DNA of 64,000 nt, taken from positions 271,438 through 335,437 of the forward strand of contig JAYZEN010000003.1 in assembly GCA_036337295.1 (NCBI GenBank). Direction: 5' to 3'. The translations under genes were made by a program, and so were the position numbers. Source of the DNA: Ketobacter sp036337295 (GTDB taxonomy: Bacteria > Pseudomonadota > Gammaproteobacteria > Pseudomonadales > Ketobacteraceae). Positions 32,252 to 41,926 of the stretch are shown piece after piece (position 1 is the stretch's first letter; each line of letters begins with the position of its first letter). Below the pieces are notes generated by a model. That model saw only the letters and a program-made list of their open reading frames with translations, searched no databases and had not been told where the DNA came from.

Positions 32252-34516
32252 TCAGATGTTAAAATCCGGCTCCGGGGGCGCCTTGCTGCGGGCCTGATAC
32301 CAGCGGTCAAACTCGGTGGCCGGCAGGGGCCGGCTGATGTGGTATCCCTGGGCCTGCTCACATTGCAGGTGACGCAGGGCCTGCAGGGTTTCACCGTCCT
32401 CCACCCCTTCGGCCACCACATTCAGACCAAAGCTGTGAGCCAGCCCGATGGTGGAGCGCACAATCACCGCATCCGCCTCGTCAGTAAGCATGTCTTTGAC
32501 GAAGGAACGGTCTACTTTCAGGGTCTGGATTGGCAGGCGCTTGAGATAACTCATGGAGGAGTAGCCGGTACCAAAGTCATCGATGGCCAGGTGCAGCCCC
32601 AGATCATGGAACGACTGCACCACCTGCAGCGCCCGCTCCGGGTCAGTGATCAAAGCACTTTCGGTGATTTCAATCTCCAGCAGATTATTGGGCACATTGA
32701 ATTCCGCCAGCAACGCCTTGATCTGCCCCGGGCAGCGGGTATCGATCAGGTTGCGCGCCGACAGGTTCACCGCCACCGCCATTTCCACGCCCTGATCCAG
32801 CCAGCAACGGATCTGTTGCAGGGCCGCACGCAGCACCCACAGGCTCAGGGGGTGAATGATCTCAGTCATCTCCGCCAGGGGAATAAAGTCGCCGGGTGGC
32901 ACCATGCCCTGTTCCGGATGCTGCCAGCGCAGCAGCGCCTCGCAGCCATTGCAGGCGCCGGTGGCAATATCGATGCGCGGCTGATAATGCAGTTGCAGTT
33001 GATTCTCCCGAATCGCCACCCCCAGGTCCGCCAGTATGGTCAGCCGGCGGGTGCTGTTGGCATCCATGTGGGTATCGTAAATCTGATAACGTTCACCGTG
33101 GGTCTTGGCCTGGTACATGGCCACATCCGCACAGCGCAGCAGGGCATGGCTGTTGTCGCCATTCTCCGGGAACAGGGCAACCCCGACGCTGGCACCCATT
33201 TCCAGGGACATGCCTTCCACTTCGAGGGGTTTGCTCAGGACCTTAATCACTTCCTCCACCCGCTCGATCACGGCGTCAAGGTGCGATACCTCAGACTGGA
33301 TCAGCGCAAATTCGTCACCTCCCAGCCGGTACACTTCCAGGTTGCCCAGCTGTTCGAGGGCGGACAGGCGTCGCGCCACCTGCTGCAGGATGAAGTCTCC
33401 AATGCGGTGGCCCAGGGTATCGTTCACATCCTTGAAGCGGTTCAGGTCCAGGAGCACGATGGCCAGTTGCCCACCCTGCTTGCGGGCCTGGGCCAACAAG
33501 CGGGCCGCGTTCTGGTGCAGGGAATCCCGGTTGGGCAGCTCTGTCAGGCTGTCATGGGAGGTGCGGTAAGCCAGTTGCCGTTGGGACTGGATCAGGGCGT
33601 CTTCCGCCTGCTTGCGATCGCTTACGTCCCGTACCGACGCCATGATGCAATTGTTGCCGTCCAACAACACGGATGTCAGGCTCACTTCGGCAGCAAACAG
33701 CGTGTTGTCAAAACGCCGATGGCTCCACTCGAAGAACTGATTCTCGCCGGCCAACGCCCGGTTTACATACTCAGTGGCCTTGGCGGCTGAGCTGGCCCCA
33801 TCAGGCTGGGTTTCCGGTGAAATGTCCGACGGTTTGACCCCGATCAGCTGATCCCGTTGGGCGCGAAACATGCGCAGTGCCGCCGGATTGCATTCAAAAA
33901 TCGAAGGGCCCCGCAGCACAAACACGGCATCCACGGAGCTCTCAAACAATGCCCGGAAACGGGTTTCCCGATCCCGGAATGAGTTAAACAACAGCACCTG
34001 TGACACCAGATCGGCCACGGACCCGACAAAGATCTGCTCGTCATCGGTCCACAGGCGGCGCTGGCCCACCTGCTCCAGGCAGATAACGCCTTTGATCTGG
34101 CCCTCTCCACGCAAGGTGCCGTCCAGCATGGATTTGATATTGAGGGGAATCAGGTAGGATTCCGCAAACTCCCGGGTACGGGGGTCATTCACCGCGTCAG
34201 TGGCATTGATAACCCGTTCCAGTGACAAGGCGCTGAAGTAACGGGGAAAGGTATTGGCTTCCAGCTGCATGCCCTGCTCGAAACTGTTGGTTTCCTCACA
34301 ATAAAGACACAAACACTCCATGGTCTTGAGATCCGGGGAGGTCTGCCAGACGCTGGCCCGCTCCACCCCCATCACACCGGCACAGGTCTGGGTGATGTGC
34401 CGCAACGCCTGGATCAGGGTGGCGTGCCATACGGACTCGCACTTCGACAACGCCACATAGGCTTCGGTGAGCTGCCTGGACACACTGTGCACACTGGACG
34501 CGGAGGGATTTGGCAT
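32252..34516 (-). CDS. GAF-PAS-GGDEF-EAL cyclic-di-GMP signalling protein
   Basis: 754 residues with no membrane segment. A GAF domain (about 20-170) is followed by PAS (about 180-305, ending VRDVSDRKQAEDALIQSQ). GGDEF follows with intact RLGGDEFAL, then EAL with EALLRWQHPE, EIEITESALI, AIDDFGTGYSSMSYLKRLPI and VVAEGVEDGE. All catalytic residues of the phosphodiesterase half appear present, so c-di-GMP hydrolysis is likely, with the cyclase half active or regulatory. It sits between lysM and dprA, which are usually adjacent, so it looks inserted into a conserved block. Confidence 0.93.
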   Translation of the reverse strand: MPNPSASSVHSVSRQLTEAYVALSKCESVWHATLIQALRHITQTCAGVMGVERASVWQTSPDLKTMECLCLYCEETNSFEQGMQLEANTFPRYFSALSLERVINATDAVNDPRTREFAESYLIPLNIKSMLDGTLRGEGQIKGVICLEQVGQRRLWTDDEQIFVGSVADLVSQVLLFNSFRDRETRFRALFESSVDAVFVLRGPSIFECNPAALRMFRAQRDQLIGVKPSDISPETQPDGASSAAKATEYVNRALAGENQFFEWSHRRFDNTLFAAEVSLTSVLLDGNNCIMASVRDVSDRKQAEDALIQSQRQLAYRTSHDSLTELPNRDSLHQNAARLLAQARKQGGQLAIVLLDLNRFKDVNDTLGHRIGDFILQQVARRLSALEQLGNLEVYRLGGDEFALIQSEVSHLDAVIERVEEVIKVLSKPLEVEGMSLEMGASVGVALFPENGDNSHALLRCADVAMYQAKTHGERYQIYDTHMDANSTRRLTILADLGVAIRENQLQLHYQPRIDIATGACNGCEALLRWQHPEQGMVPPGDFIPLAEMTEIIHPLSLWVLRAALQQIRCWLDQGVEMAVAVNLSARNLIDTRCPGQIKALLAEFNVPNNLLEIEITESALITDPERALQVVQSFHDLGLHLAIDDFGTGYSSMSYLKRLPIQTLKVDRSFVKDMLTDEADAVIVRSTIGLAHSFGLNVVAEGVEDGETLQALRHLQCEQAQGYHISRPLPATEFDRWYQARSKAPPEPDFNI

Positions 34517-34634
34517 GGAATAAGAACATATCGTTGAAGAGCCTTATCAGAGTATAGACAAGGTTATCTGCAGCGCGCGAAAAACTAACCAGCTTGGCTC
34601 ATCAAACGCAGGCATCCTGGAGCCCTGAAAACAC

Positions 34635-34662
34635 AAAAGCCCGCAAGACGTTGCGGGCTTTT
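34635..34662 (-). terminator. Bidirectional-type terminator after the LysM gene
   Basis: Perfect 12-bp stem AAAAGCCCGCAA/TTGCGGGCTTTT with the loop GACG. The A-tract on one side gives a T-tract on the minus strand, 23 bases after the LysM gene stop. Confidence 0.93.
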
Positions 34663-34684
34663 GGGATCGTGATCCGGTCTGGGA

Positions 34685-35734
34685 TCAGGTGGGGTTCTTC
34701 ACAAAGTCACCCACTTTCAGCGGCGCTTCCGCCCGCAAAATCAGGCCATAGCTGACTTTTTCAAAGGTACGGAACACCATCAGAATACCGCGCCGTTCGT
34801 CCGGCAGTTTCACCAGCTCCTTGGTGATGCGGTCTTTGACGATGGAGCCCTTGGTGTGCACCGCCAGCACGTCGCCGATGCTCATGCCGTCGCGATCACC
34901 GCGATTCAGCACCACCACATCATACTGGCTAACATTGCGCACACCGCTGAACACATGCAGGATTTCCCCGCTCACGTCCATATCCGGTGATTTGGGATAG
35001 AATATCGAATCCACTTTACGCTCTTCGGTGGGAATCAGCCGGTCATTGGGGCGGATGTCTTCGTTGGAGCTGGTGATCTTGAACCGGGCCACTTCATCTT
35101 CGCTGCTTTCAAAGCGGGCCAGACCCAGGTCCAGGGCAGCAAAGCCCAGCAACTCTTTGGTTTCCGGATCAATATAGGCAGGGCCCTTGCGATACACACC
35201 ATAGGCCTGCTGCGCATCCTCCCAGCCGGGCTGGTAGCGGGCGTACATATAGTCACCCAGACCCATGACGATGTGGTCCTCATCACCGGACAGAATATAA
35301 GGGGAGGCGTCGATTTCCTCTTCGGTCATCACCCGGTTGTTCTTGAGAAAGCTCTGGATATGCTCCAGCGGAATGGCGGGGATCACCGATGCCAGCGGTT
35401 CGGAACGCACCTGGGGAGTCAGCTTCACGGTGTCGCCTTTTTTGAACACCATGGGGCCACGCTCTACGGTCAGGCCGGGCTTGCCGTTCACATACACCAG
35501 CTTGATCAGGTCGCCGGGATAAATCAGGTGCGGGTTGTTGATCTGGGGGTTAACGTGCCACAGTTCGGGCCATAACCAGGGATCGCTCAGGAAGGCATTG
35601 GAGATGTCCCACAGGGTGTCGCCTTGCTTCACAGGATACACATCAGGGTGACCGGGCTTCAATTCAACCGCGGAGACCTGCATGGCGATGCCGAGCAAAC
35701 AGCCACCAGCCAGCCTGAGAAATGATTTCATCAT
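34685..35734 (-). CDS. LysM domain envelope protein
   Basis: 349 residues with a signal peptide (MMKSFLRLAGGCLLGIAMQVSAVE) and one LysM domain directly after it (YPVKQGDTLWDISNAFLSDPWLWPELW ... IYPGDLIKLVYVNG, shown here in parts). The remaining ~270 residues are a conserved beta-rich region without known activity. The ATG at 35734 follows AAAGGGA. A LysM protein of this type sits next to def-fmt-rsmB and dprA in many gammaproteobacteria; it should bind peptidoglycan in the periplasm. It is divergent from def. Confidence 0.9.
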   Translation of the reverse strand: MMKSFLRLAGGCLLGIAMQVSAVELKPGHPDVYPVKQGDTLWDISNAFLSDPWLWPELWHVNPQINNPHLIYPGDLIKLVYVNGKPGLTVERGPMVFKKGDTVKLTPQVRSEPLASVIPAIPLEHIQSFLKNNRVMTEEEIDASPYILSGDEDHIVMGLGDYMYARYQPGWEDAQQAYGVYRKGPAYIDPETKELLGFAALDLGLARFESSEDEVARFKITSSNEDIRPNDRLIPTEERKVDSIFYPKSPDMDVSGEILHVFSGVRNVSQYDVVVLNRGDRDGMSIGDVLAVHTKGSIVKDRITKELVKLPDERRGILMVFRTFEKVSYGLILRAEAPLKVGDFVKNPT

Positions 35735-35982
35735 GGTGAGAATCCCTTTATCATTATCGGTGCCTGATAACCCAGGCAAATTTTGGCATATGGGAAACGG
35801 CAAAACACCAGCACCCTGGAATCAGCCTTCATTTCACTATAGACCGGTTTTACGGTGTTGTGTTTTACGCAATCTGACTAACAGTTTAGCCAAGTTTGGC
35901 AAAAACCAACACAGCAAATCCTGTATGATCATAATCTTAGCAACAATATCTATAGTTATACTAGAAAAGTGGCATTCTCAAG

Positions 35983-36495
35983 ATGGCAATACTGGATATT
36001 CTTGAATTTCCTGACCCTCGTCTGCGTACAAAGGCCAAGCCGGTCACAAAAGTTGACGACAATATACGCAAGCTCACCGACGACATGCTGGAAACCATGT
36101 ACGAAGCCCCCGGTATCGGCCTGGCCGCCACCCAGGTCAACGTGCACCAGCGGATTGTTGTGATCGATGTGAGCGAAGAAAAAAACCAGCCTTTGGTGCT
36201 GATTAACCCGGAATTTGAAGTGATCTCCGGCGAACAGGATTTCGATGAAGGCTGCCTGTCGGTGCCCGGTTATTACGAAACCGTGACCCGGGCAGAGAAA
36301 ATCCGGCTGCACGCCCTGAACCGTGATGGGGAGCCCTACGAGATGGTATGCGACGGCATTCTCTCGGTCTGTATCCAGCACGAACTGGATCACCTGGACG
36401 GCAAACTGTTCGTGGACCATATCTCCAAGCTGAAGCGGGAGCGCATCCGCAAGAAGCTGGTGAAGGAACAGAAGGAGCGGGTCAAAGCCCGCTGA
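35983..36495 (+). CDS. def: Peptide deformylase
   Basis: 170 residues with all three motifs: GIGLAATQVN, EGCLSVPG and QHELDHLDG (metal ligands Cys, His, His). It removes the formyl group from new proteins. The 248 bases upstream separate it from the divergent LysM gene; TATACT at 35957 is a possible -10. It is followed 29 bases later by fmt. Confidence 0.97.
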   Translation: MAILDILEFPDPRLRTKAKPVTKVDDNIRKLTDDMLETMYEAPGIGLAATQVNVHQRIVVIDVSEEKNQPLVLINPEFEVISGEQDFDEGCLSVPGYYETVTRAEKIRLHALNRDGEPYEMVCDGILSVCIQHELDHLDGKLFVDHISKLKRERIRKKLVKEQKERVKAR

Positions 36496-36524
36496 GGCTC
36501 TCCGCCAATCGCTAAGGATCCCCT

Positions 36525-37487
36525 GTGAGTGAACCCCTGAACATCGTCTTTGCGGGCACCCCGGATTTTGCCGCCACAGTGCTGCAGTCCATCCTCGGCT
36601 CCCGCCACCGTGTCATTGCCTGCTACACCCAACCGGACCGGCCCGCCGGCCGCGGCCGCAAGCTCACCCCCAGCCCGGTGAAAGCCCTGGCCCAGGAGCA
36701 GGACATTGCGGTGTACCAGCCCCTGAATTTCAAAGCCGAAGCAGACCGGGCCCAACTGGCTGCCCTCAACGCCGACCTGATGGTGGTGGTGGCCTACGGC
36801 CTGATCCTGCCCAAAGCCGTGCTGGACGCACCCCGACTGGGGTGTATCAACGTGCACGCCTCCATACTCCCCCGCTGGCGCGGCGCCGCCCCGATCCAGC
36901 GCGCCATCGCCGCCGGTGACACCGAGTCCGGAGTCACCATTATGCAGATGGACGTGGGCCTGGACACCGGCGCCATGCTGCTGAAAGCCTTCACGCCCGT
37001 TGCGGCGGACGATAGCGGCGGCAGCCTGCACGACCGCCTGGCGGAAATGGGCGGCAGGGCCATTCTGGATACCCTGGAACAGATCGCCGACGGCAGTGCC
37101 ACCCCGGAACCCCAGGACAACGGCCTGGCCACCTACGCCCACAAGCTCAGTAAAGAGGAGGGCCGCCTGGACTGGAGCCGCTCCGCCTTCGAGCTGAACA
37201 ATCTGGTGCGGGCCTTTAATCCCTGGCCGGTGGCCCACACGGAACTGAACGGCAACACCCTGCGGGTGTGGCGCAGCCAGGCACTGGAACGGCCGGTGCA
37301 GGCACCCGTCGATGAAGCCATCCCCGGCACCCTGCTGGCGGTGAACAAGGACAGCCTGGACGTGGCCACCGGCAGCGGCGTCCTGCGCTTGCTGGAACTG
37401 CAACTGCCGGGCGCAAAACGCCTGCCGGTGGCGGACATCCTCAATGCCAGGGCGGACTGGTTTGCATTGGGGGCCCGCTTCCTTTGA
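36525..37487 (+). CDS. fmt: Methionyl-tRNA formyltransferase
   Basis: 320 residues from a GTG start. The formyl-folate site is SILPRWRGAAPIQRA; GVTIMQMDVGLDTGAML follows it, and the C-terminal tRNA-binding domain is complete. It formylates initiator Met-tRNA. An AAGGAT lies 8 bases before the start. Its stop overlaps the presumed TTG start of rsmB, giving the usual def-fmt-rsmB operon. Confidence 0.96.
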   Translation: MSEPLNIVFAGTPDFAATVLQSILGSRHRVIACYTQPDRPAGRGRKLTPSPVKALAQEQDIAVYQPLNFKAEADRAQLAALNADLMVVVAYGLILPKAVLDAPRLGCINVHASILPRWRGAAPIQRAIAAGDTESGVTIMQMDVGLDTGAMLLKAFTPVAADDSGGSLHDRLAEMGGRAILDTLEQIADGSATPEPQDNGLATYAHKLSKEEGRLDWSRSAFELNNLVRAFNPWPVAHTELNGNTLRVWRSQALERPVQAPVDEAIPGTLLAVNKDSLDVATGSGVLRLLELQLPGAKRLPVADILNARADWFALGARFL

Positions 37488-38833
37488 GCGCGCCAACCCT
37501 GCTCCCGCCGAGCTTAAACACCCGCGCCCGGGCTGCGGTATTGTTGGAGCAGGTACTGCCCCTCAACCGCCAGCAGCACCAGCCCCGTTCCCTGTCGGAT
37601 CTGCTGCCCCAGGTGGCCAGTGAGGAAAAAGATCAGGGCCTGCTGCAGGAACTCTGTTTTGGGGTGTGCCGCTGGTACACCCGCCTGGACAAGCTGGCGG
37701 CGCCATTGATTCGCCAGCCGTTCAAACCCAAGGACGCGCAACTGCATGCCCTGTTGCTGGTGGGTCTGTACCAGATGTTCTACCTGCGCATTCCCGATCA
37801 CGCCGCCATTTCAGAAACCGTGGAAGCCTGCCGCCAGCTGCAACAGGACTGGGCGGTAAAGGTCATCAACGGCATGCTGCGCACCGCGCAACGGGACAAG
37901 GCCCTGCTGGAATCCGGACTGCCGGACACCACCCCCATTCAGACCGCCCACCCCAAATGGCTGGTGGATGCCATTGAATCGGCCTGGCCCCAGCAGGCGC
38001 CCAGCGTGTTTAACGCCAACAACGAGCCGGGCCCCATGTGCCTGCGGGTCAATGTCCGCCAGGGCAGCCGCGAGCAATATCTGGCGCAACTTAGGGAACG
38101 CAATATCAGCGCCCGCGCCGGGCAATGGGCCGCCAGCGCCGTCTATCTGGAGAAGGCCAGGGAGGTCAGCGAGCTGCCCGGGTTTGATGAGGGAGTGGTG
38201 TCGGTGCAGGATGAAGCAGCGCAACTGAGTGCGTTCCTGTTGGACCCCCAGCCCGGCGAACACATTCTGGATGCCTGCGCGGCCCCCGGTGGCAAGACCG
38301 GTCACCTGCTGGAACAACAACCGGAGCTGGCGGAAGTGGTGGCCCTGGACATGGACGCCCGCCGCCTGACCCGGGTGCAGGACAACCTGAACCGGCTCCA
38401 CCTCAACGCCACCCTGCAGCACAGCAGCCTGGAACAGTACGCCCAGGATCATCCCAGCGCCCGGTTCGATCGAATTCTGCTGGACGCACCGTGCTCCGCC
38501 ACCGGCGTGATCCGGCGTCACCCGGACATCAAGTGGCTGCGCAAACGGGCCGACATCGGCAAACTGGCGGACACCCAGCAGCGCCTGCTGCAGATTGCCT
38601 TTGCCATGTTAAAGCCCGGCGGCACCCTGTTGTACGCCACCTGTTCCATCCTGCCCCAGGAGAACAGCCGGGTGGTCAACCCGTTTCTGAAGCATCAACC
38701 CCGGGCGGTGGAATCCCTCATTGAGGCACCCTGGGGCCAGGCCTGCGAAGCCGGGCGCCAGTTGTTCCCCAGCCGCCAGGGCCACGACGGCTTCTACTAT
38801 GCCAGAATATTGCACAACTCCACGCCAACCTGA
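37484..38833 (+). CDS. rsmB: 16S rRNA (cytosine-967-C5)-methyltransferase
   Basis: 449 residues: an N-terminal NusB-like RNA-binding domain (ARAAVLLEQVL...), then a SAM methyltransferase. DACAAPGGKTGHLL is the SAM loop, DAPCSATGVIRRHPDIKW has one catalytic cysteine and YATCSILPQEN the other. The start is a TTG at 37484 that overlaps the fmt stop; no ATG is placed better, so the exact start is slightly uncertain. Confidence 0.95.
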   Translation: MSAPTLLPPSLNTRARAAVLLEQVLPLNRQQHQPRSLSDLLPQVASEEKDQGLLQELCFGVCRWYTRLDKLAAPLIRQPFKPKDAQLHALLLVGLYQMFYLRIPDHAAISETVEACRQLQQDWAVKVINGMLRTAQRDKALLESGLPDTTPIQTAHPKWLVDAIESAWPQQAPSVFNANNEPGPMCLRVNVRQGSREQYLAQLRERNISARAGQWAASAVYLEKAREVSELPGFDEGVVSVQDEAAQLSAFLLDPQPGEHILDACAAPGGKTGHLLEQQPELAEVVALDMDARRLTRVQDNLNRLHLNATLQHSSLEQYAQDHPSARFDRILLDAPCSATGVIRRHPDIKWLRKRADIGKLADTQQRLLQIAFAMLKPGGTLLYATCSILPQENSRVVNPFLKHQPRAVESLIEAPWGQACEAGRQLFPSRQGHDGFYYARILHNSTPT

Positions 38834-38938
38834 GCCCACTGCAACATGACGTCACATAAGCGCAGTGCTGCCGAAATGCCGATCGTGATAGGATGTGACC
38901 GTTGCCATGAAACCCAACCAAAACAGCGATAGAGCAGC

Positions 38939-40315
38939 ATGAAAATCATTATTCTTGGGGCAGGACAAGTGGGTGGTACTCTGGCTGCCAACCTGGCCAG
39001 TGAGCACAACGACATCACGGTGGTGGATACCGATTCCGAACGCCTGCATGAACTGCAGGACCGTTACGACATCCGCACGGTGAACGGCATGGCTTCATTC
39101 CCCACTGTACTGCGCCAGGCCGGCGCCGACGACGCCGATATGCTGATCGCTGTCACCAACAGTGACGAGATCAATATGGTGGCCTGTCAGGTGGCCTATT
39201 CCCTGCACCGCACACCCACCAAAATCGCCCGGGTACGGGCAGCCAGTTATCTCGCCAAAAGCAAGGGCCTGTTCGGCAACGAAGCCTTTCCCATCGACGT
39301 CATTATTTCACCGGAACAGGTGGTGACCAACCACATCACCCGCCTGATCGAACACCCCGGCGCCCTGCAGGTGTTGGACTTTGCCGAGGGCAAACTGCAG
39401 CTGGTGGCGGTGAAAGCCTATTTCAACGGCCCGCTGGTGGGGCGTGAGCTGCGCTACTTGCGCCAGCACATGCCGGCGGTGGACACCCGGGTAGCGGCCA
39501 TCTTCCGTCGTGATCGCCCGATCATTCCCGAAGGCACCACCATCATCGAAGCCGATGACGAGGTGTTTTTCATCGCCGCCAAAAATCACATTCGGGCGGT
39601 GATGAGTGAGTTGCGGGGGCTGGAACACAACTACAAAAAAATCATCATCGCCGGCGGCGGCAACATCGGCGAGCGCCTGTGTGAGGCGCTGGAAAGCCGC
39701 TATCAGGTGAAAATCATCGAGCGCAACCAGAGTCGTTGCGAGTTCCTGGCGGAGAAACTCAATAAAACCATCGTCATCCGCGGTAACGCCTCGGACCAGG
39801 ATCTGCTGCTGGAGGAAAGCGTGGAGGACACCGACATTTTCATTGCGGTGACCAACGACGACGAAGCCAACATCATGTCCTCCATGCTGGCCAAGCGCCT
39901 GGGCGCACGCAAGGTGATGACGCTGATCAACAACCCCGCCTATGTGGATCTGGTGCAGGGCGGCGATATCGACATTGCCATCTCACCACAACAGGCCACC
40001 ATCGGCAGCCTGCTTACCCACGTGCGGCGCGGCGACGTGGCCAACGTGCATTCGCTGCGCCGGGGCGCGGCGGAAGCCATCGAGGCCATTGCCCACGGTG
40101 ACGAAAAGTCCTCCAAGGTGGTGGGCAAAGCCATCGGCGACATTGACCTGCCGGAAGGCACCACCATCGGCGCCATTGTGCGCCAGGATCAGGTGCTGAT
40201 CGCCCACGACGACATTGTGGTGGAATCCGACGATCACGTGGTGCTGTTCCTGATCGACAAGCGTCGTATCCAGGATGTGGAACGGCTCTTCCAGGTGGGC
40301 ATCACTTTCTTTTAA
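38939..40315 (+). CDS. trkA: Trk potassium uptake regulator TrkA
   Basis: 458 residues with two RCK/TrkA-N units: ILGAGQVGGTLAANLA at the start and IAGGGNIGERLCEALE near 240 are the two NAD-binding loops, each followed by a TrkA-C domain. It is the cytosolic gating subunit of the TrkH potassium channel. trkH follows after 21 bases. Confidence 0.97.
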   Translation: MKIIILGAGQVGGTLAANLASEHNDITVVDTDSERLHELQDRYDIRTVNGMASFPTVLRQAGADDADMLIAVTNSDEINMVACQVAYSLHRTPTKIARVRAASYLAKSKGLFGNEAFPIDVIISPEQVVTNHITRLIEHPGALQVLDFAEGKLQLVAVKAYFNGPLVGRELRYLRQHMPAVDTRVAAIFRRDRPIIPEGTTIIEADDEVFFIAAKNHIRAVMSELRGLEHNYKKIIIAGGGNIGERLCEALESRYQVKIIERNQSRCEFLAEKLNKTIVIRGNASDQDLLLEESVEDTDIFIAVTNDDEANIMSSMLAKRLGARKVMTLINNPAYVDLVQGGDIDIAISPQQATIGSLLTHVRRGDVANVHSLRRGAAEAIEAIAHGDEKSSKVVGKAIGDIDLPEGTTIGAIVRQDQVLIAHDDIVVESDDHVVLFLIDKRRIQDVERLFQVGITFF

Positions 40316-40336
40316 ACCGGGGAACCCAACGCAACC

Positions 40337-41788
40337 ATGCATCCAGCCGTCATCCTTCGCATTCTTGGCCTGCTGCTGATGGTCTACAGCAGCACCATGC
40401 TGTTGCCGGCCCTGGTGGCCCTGATCTACAAAGACGGTGGCGCCCAACAGTTCATATACGCTTTTGCCATCACCCTGGTGGCGGGCCTGCTGTGCTGGCT
40501 GCCGGTGCAGAACCGCAAACAGGATTTGCGGGTGCGGGATGGATTCGTGGTGGTGGTGCTGTTCTGGACTGTGCTGGGGCTGTTCGGTGCCATTCCGTTT
40601 ATGCTGGGGGATGAACCCCACATGGATGTGGCGGATGCGGTGTTTGAATCCATTTCCGGTTTGACCACCACGGGTGCCACCGTCATCAGCGGCATCGACG
40701 CGCTGCCCAAATCCATCCTCTTCTATCGCCAGCAATTGCAATGGCTGGGGGGCATGGGAATCATCGTGCTGGCAGTGGCGATCCTGCCCATGCTGGGTGT
40801 GGGCGGTATGCAGTTGTACCGGGCGGAAGCCCCCGGCCCGGTGAAGGATAACAAGCTTACTCCGCGCATTACCGAGACGGCCAAAGCCCTCTGGTACATC
40901 TATGTGTCGCTGACCCTGGCCTGTGCCCTGGCTTACTGGCTCTGTGGCATGAGTGTGTTCGATGCCATCAGCCACAGTTTTTCCACCGTGGCCATCGGCG
41001 GGTTTTCCACCCACGACGCCAGCATCGGCTATTTCCAAAGTACCAGCATCGAGCTGGTGACGGTGCTGTTCATGCTGTTGGCGGGGGTGAACTTCGGCCT
41101 GCATTTTGTGGCGTGGCGGCGGCGTAATGTTTTTTCCTATTTCCAGGACCCGGAATTCCGCTTCTACATCACGGTGCTGTTGAGCATCAGCCTGCTGGTG
41201 TTCGTCGGATTGCTGCTCACCAATGAATATTCCGATCCGTTGCTGGCAGCCCGCCACGCCCTGTTCGAAACCGTCTCCATCGGCACCACCACCGGTTACG
41301 GGGTCGCGGATTTCTCAGCCTGGCACCCGCTGCTGGCCACCGCCCTGATCATGGGCAGTTTTGTGGGCGCCTGTGCCGCCTCCACCGGCGGTGGCATCAA
41401 GGCGATTCGGGTGTACCTGATGTTCAAGCAGGGCCTGCGGGAAATCCGCCGCCTGATCCACCCCAATGCGGTGATGATCATCAAGCTCTCCAACAAAGCG
41501 GTACCGGATCGGGTGATCGAGGCGGTCTGGGGATTTTTCGGGATCTACCTGATCAGCTTCTGTGTCTTGTTCCTGGCCATGCTGGCCACCGGGCTGGATT
41601 TCATCAGCGGCTTTTCCGCGGTGGCCGCCTGCCTCAACAATCTGGGCCCGGGTATCGGCACGGTCTCGGTGCACTACGGTGAGATCAGCGACACCGCCAA
41701 ATGGATACTGTGCTTCGCCATGCTGTTGGGCCGACTGGAGATTTTCACCTTGCTGGTGTTGTTCACCCCGATGTTCTGGCGTCATTAA
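40337..41788 (+). CDS. trkH: Trk potassium uptake membrane protein TrkH
   Basis: 483 residues, polytopic. The four selectivity-filter loops can be seen: SGLTTTGATV, TVAIGGFSTHD, SIGTTTGYGV and NNLGPGIGTV. It is the potassium-conducting subunit that works with TrkA. Confidence 0.97.
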   Translation: MHPAVILRILGLLLMVYSSTMLLPALVALIYKDGGAQQFIYAFAITLVAGLLCWLPVQNRKQDLRVRDGFVVVVLFWTVLGLFGAIPFMLGDEPHMDVADAVFESISGLTTTGATVISGIDALPKSILFYRQQLQWLGGMGIIVLAVAILPMLGVGGMQLYRAEAPGPVKDNKLTPRITETAKALWYIYVSLTLACALAYWLCGMSVFDAISHSFSTVAIGGFSTHDASIGYFQSTSIELVTVLFMLLAGVNFGLHFVAWRRRNVFSYFQDPEFRFYITVLLSISLLVFVGLLLTNEYSDPLLAARHALFETVSIGTTTGYGVADFSAWHPLLATALIMGSFVGACAASTGGGIKAIRVYLMFKQGLREIRRLIHPNAVMIIKLSNKAVPDRVIEAVWGFFGIYLISFCVLFLAMLATGLDFISGFSAVAACLNNLGPGIGTVSVHYGEISDTAKWILCFAMLLGRLEIFTLLVLFTPMFWRH

Positions 41789-41926
41789 TGGGCACGTTAA
41801 AGCCACAATTTGCCCGTTTATTACGCAGAGTATTGTGAATTTATTCCGATTTGAGCATTGAACACACCTGTGCACTCTAAATCTGACTATACTGAGGACA
41901 ACACCCACCAAGTTAGATCATCGGTT

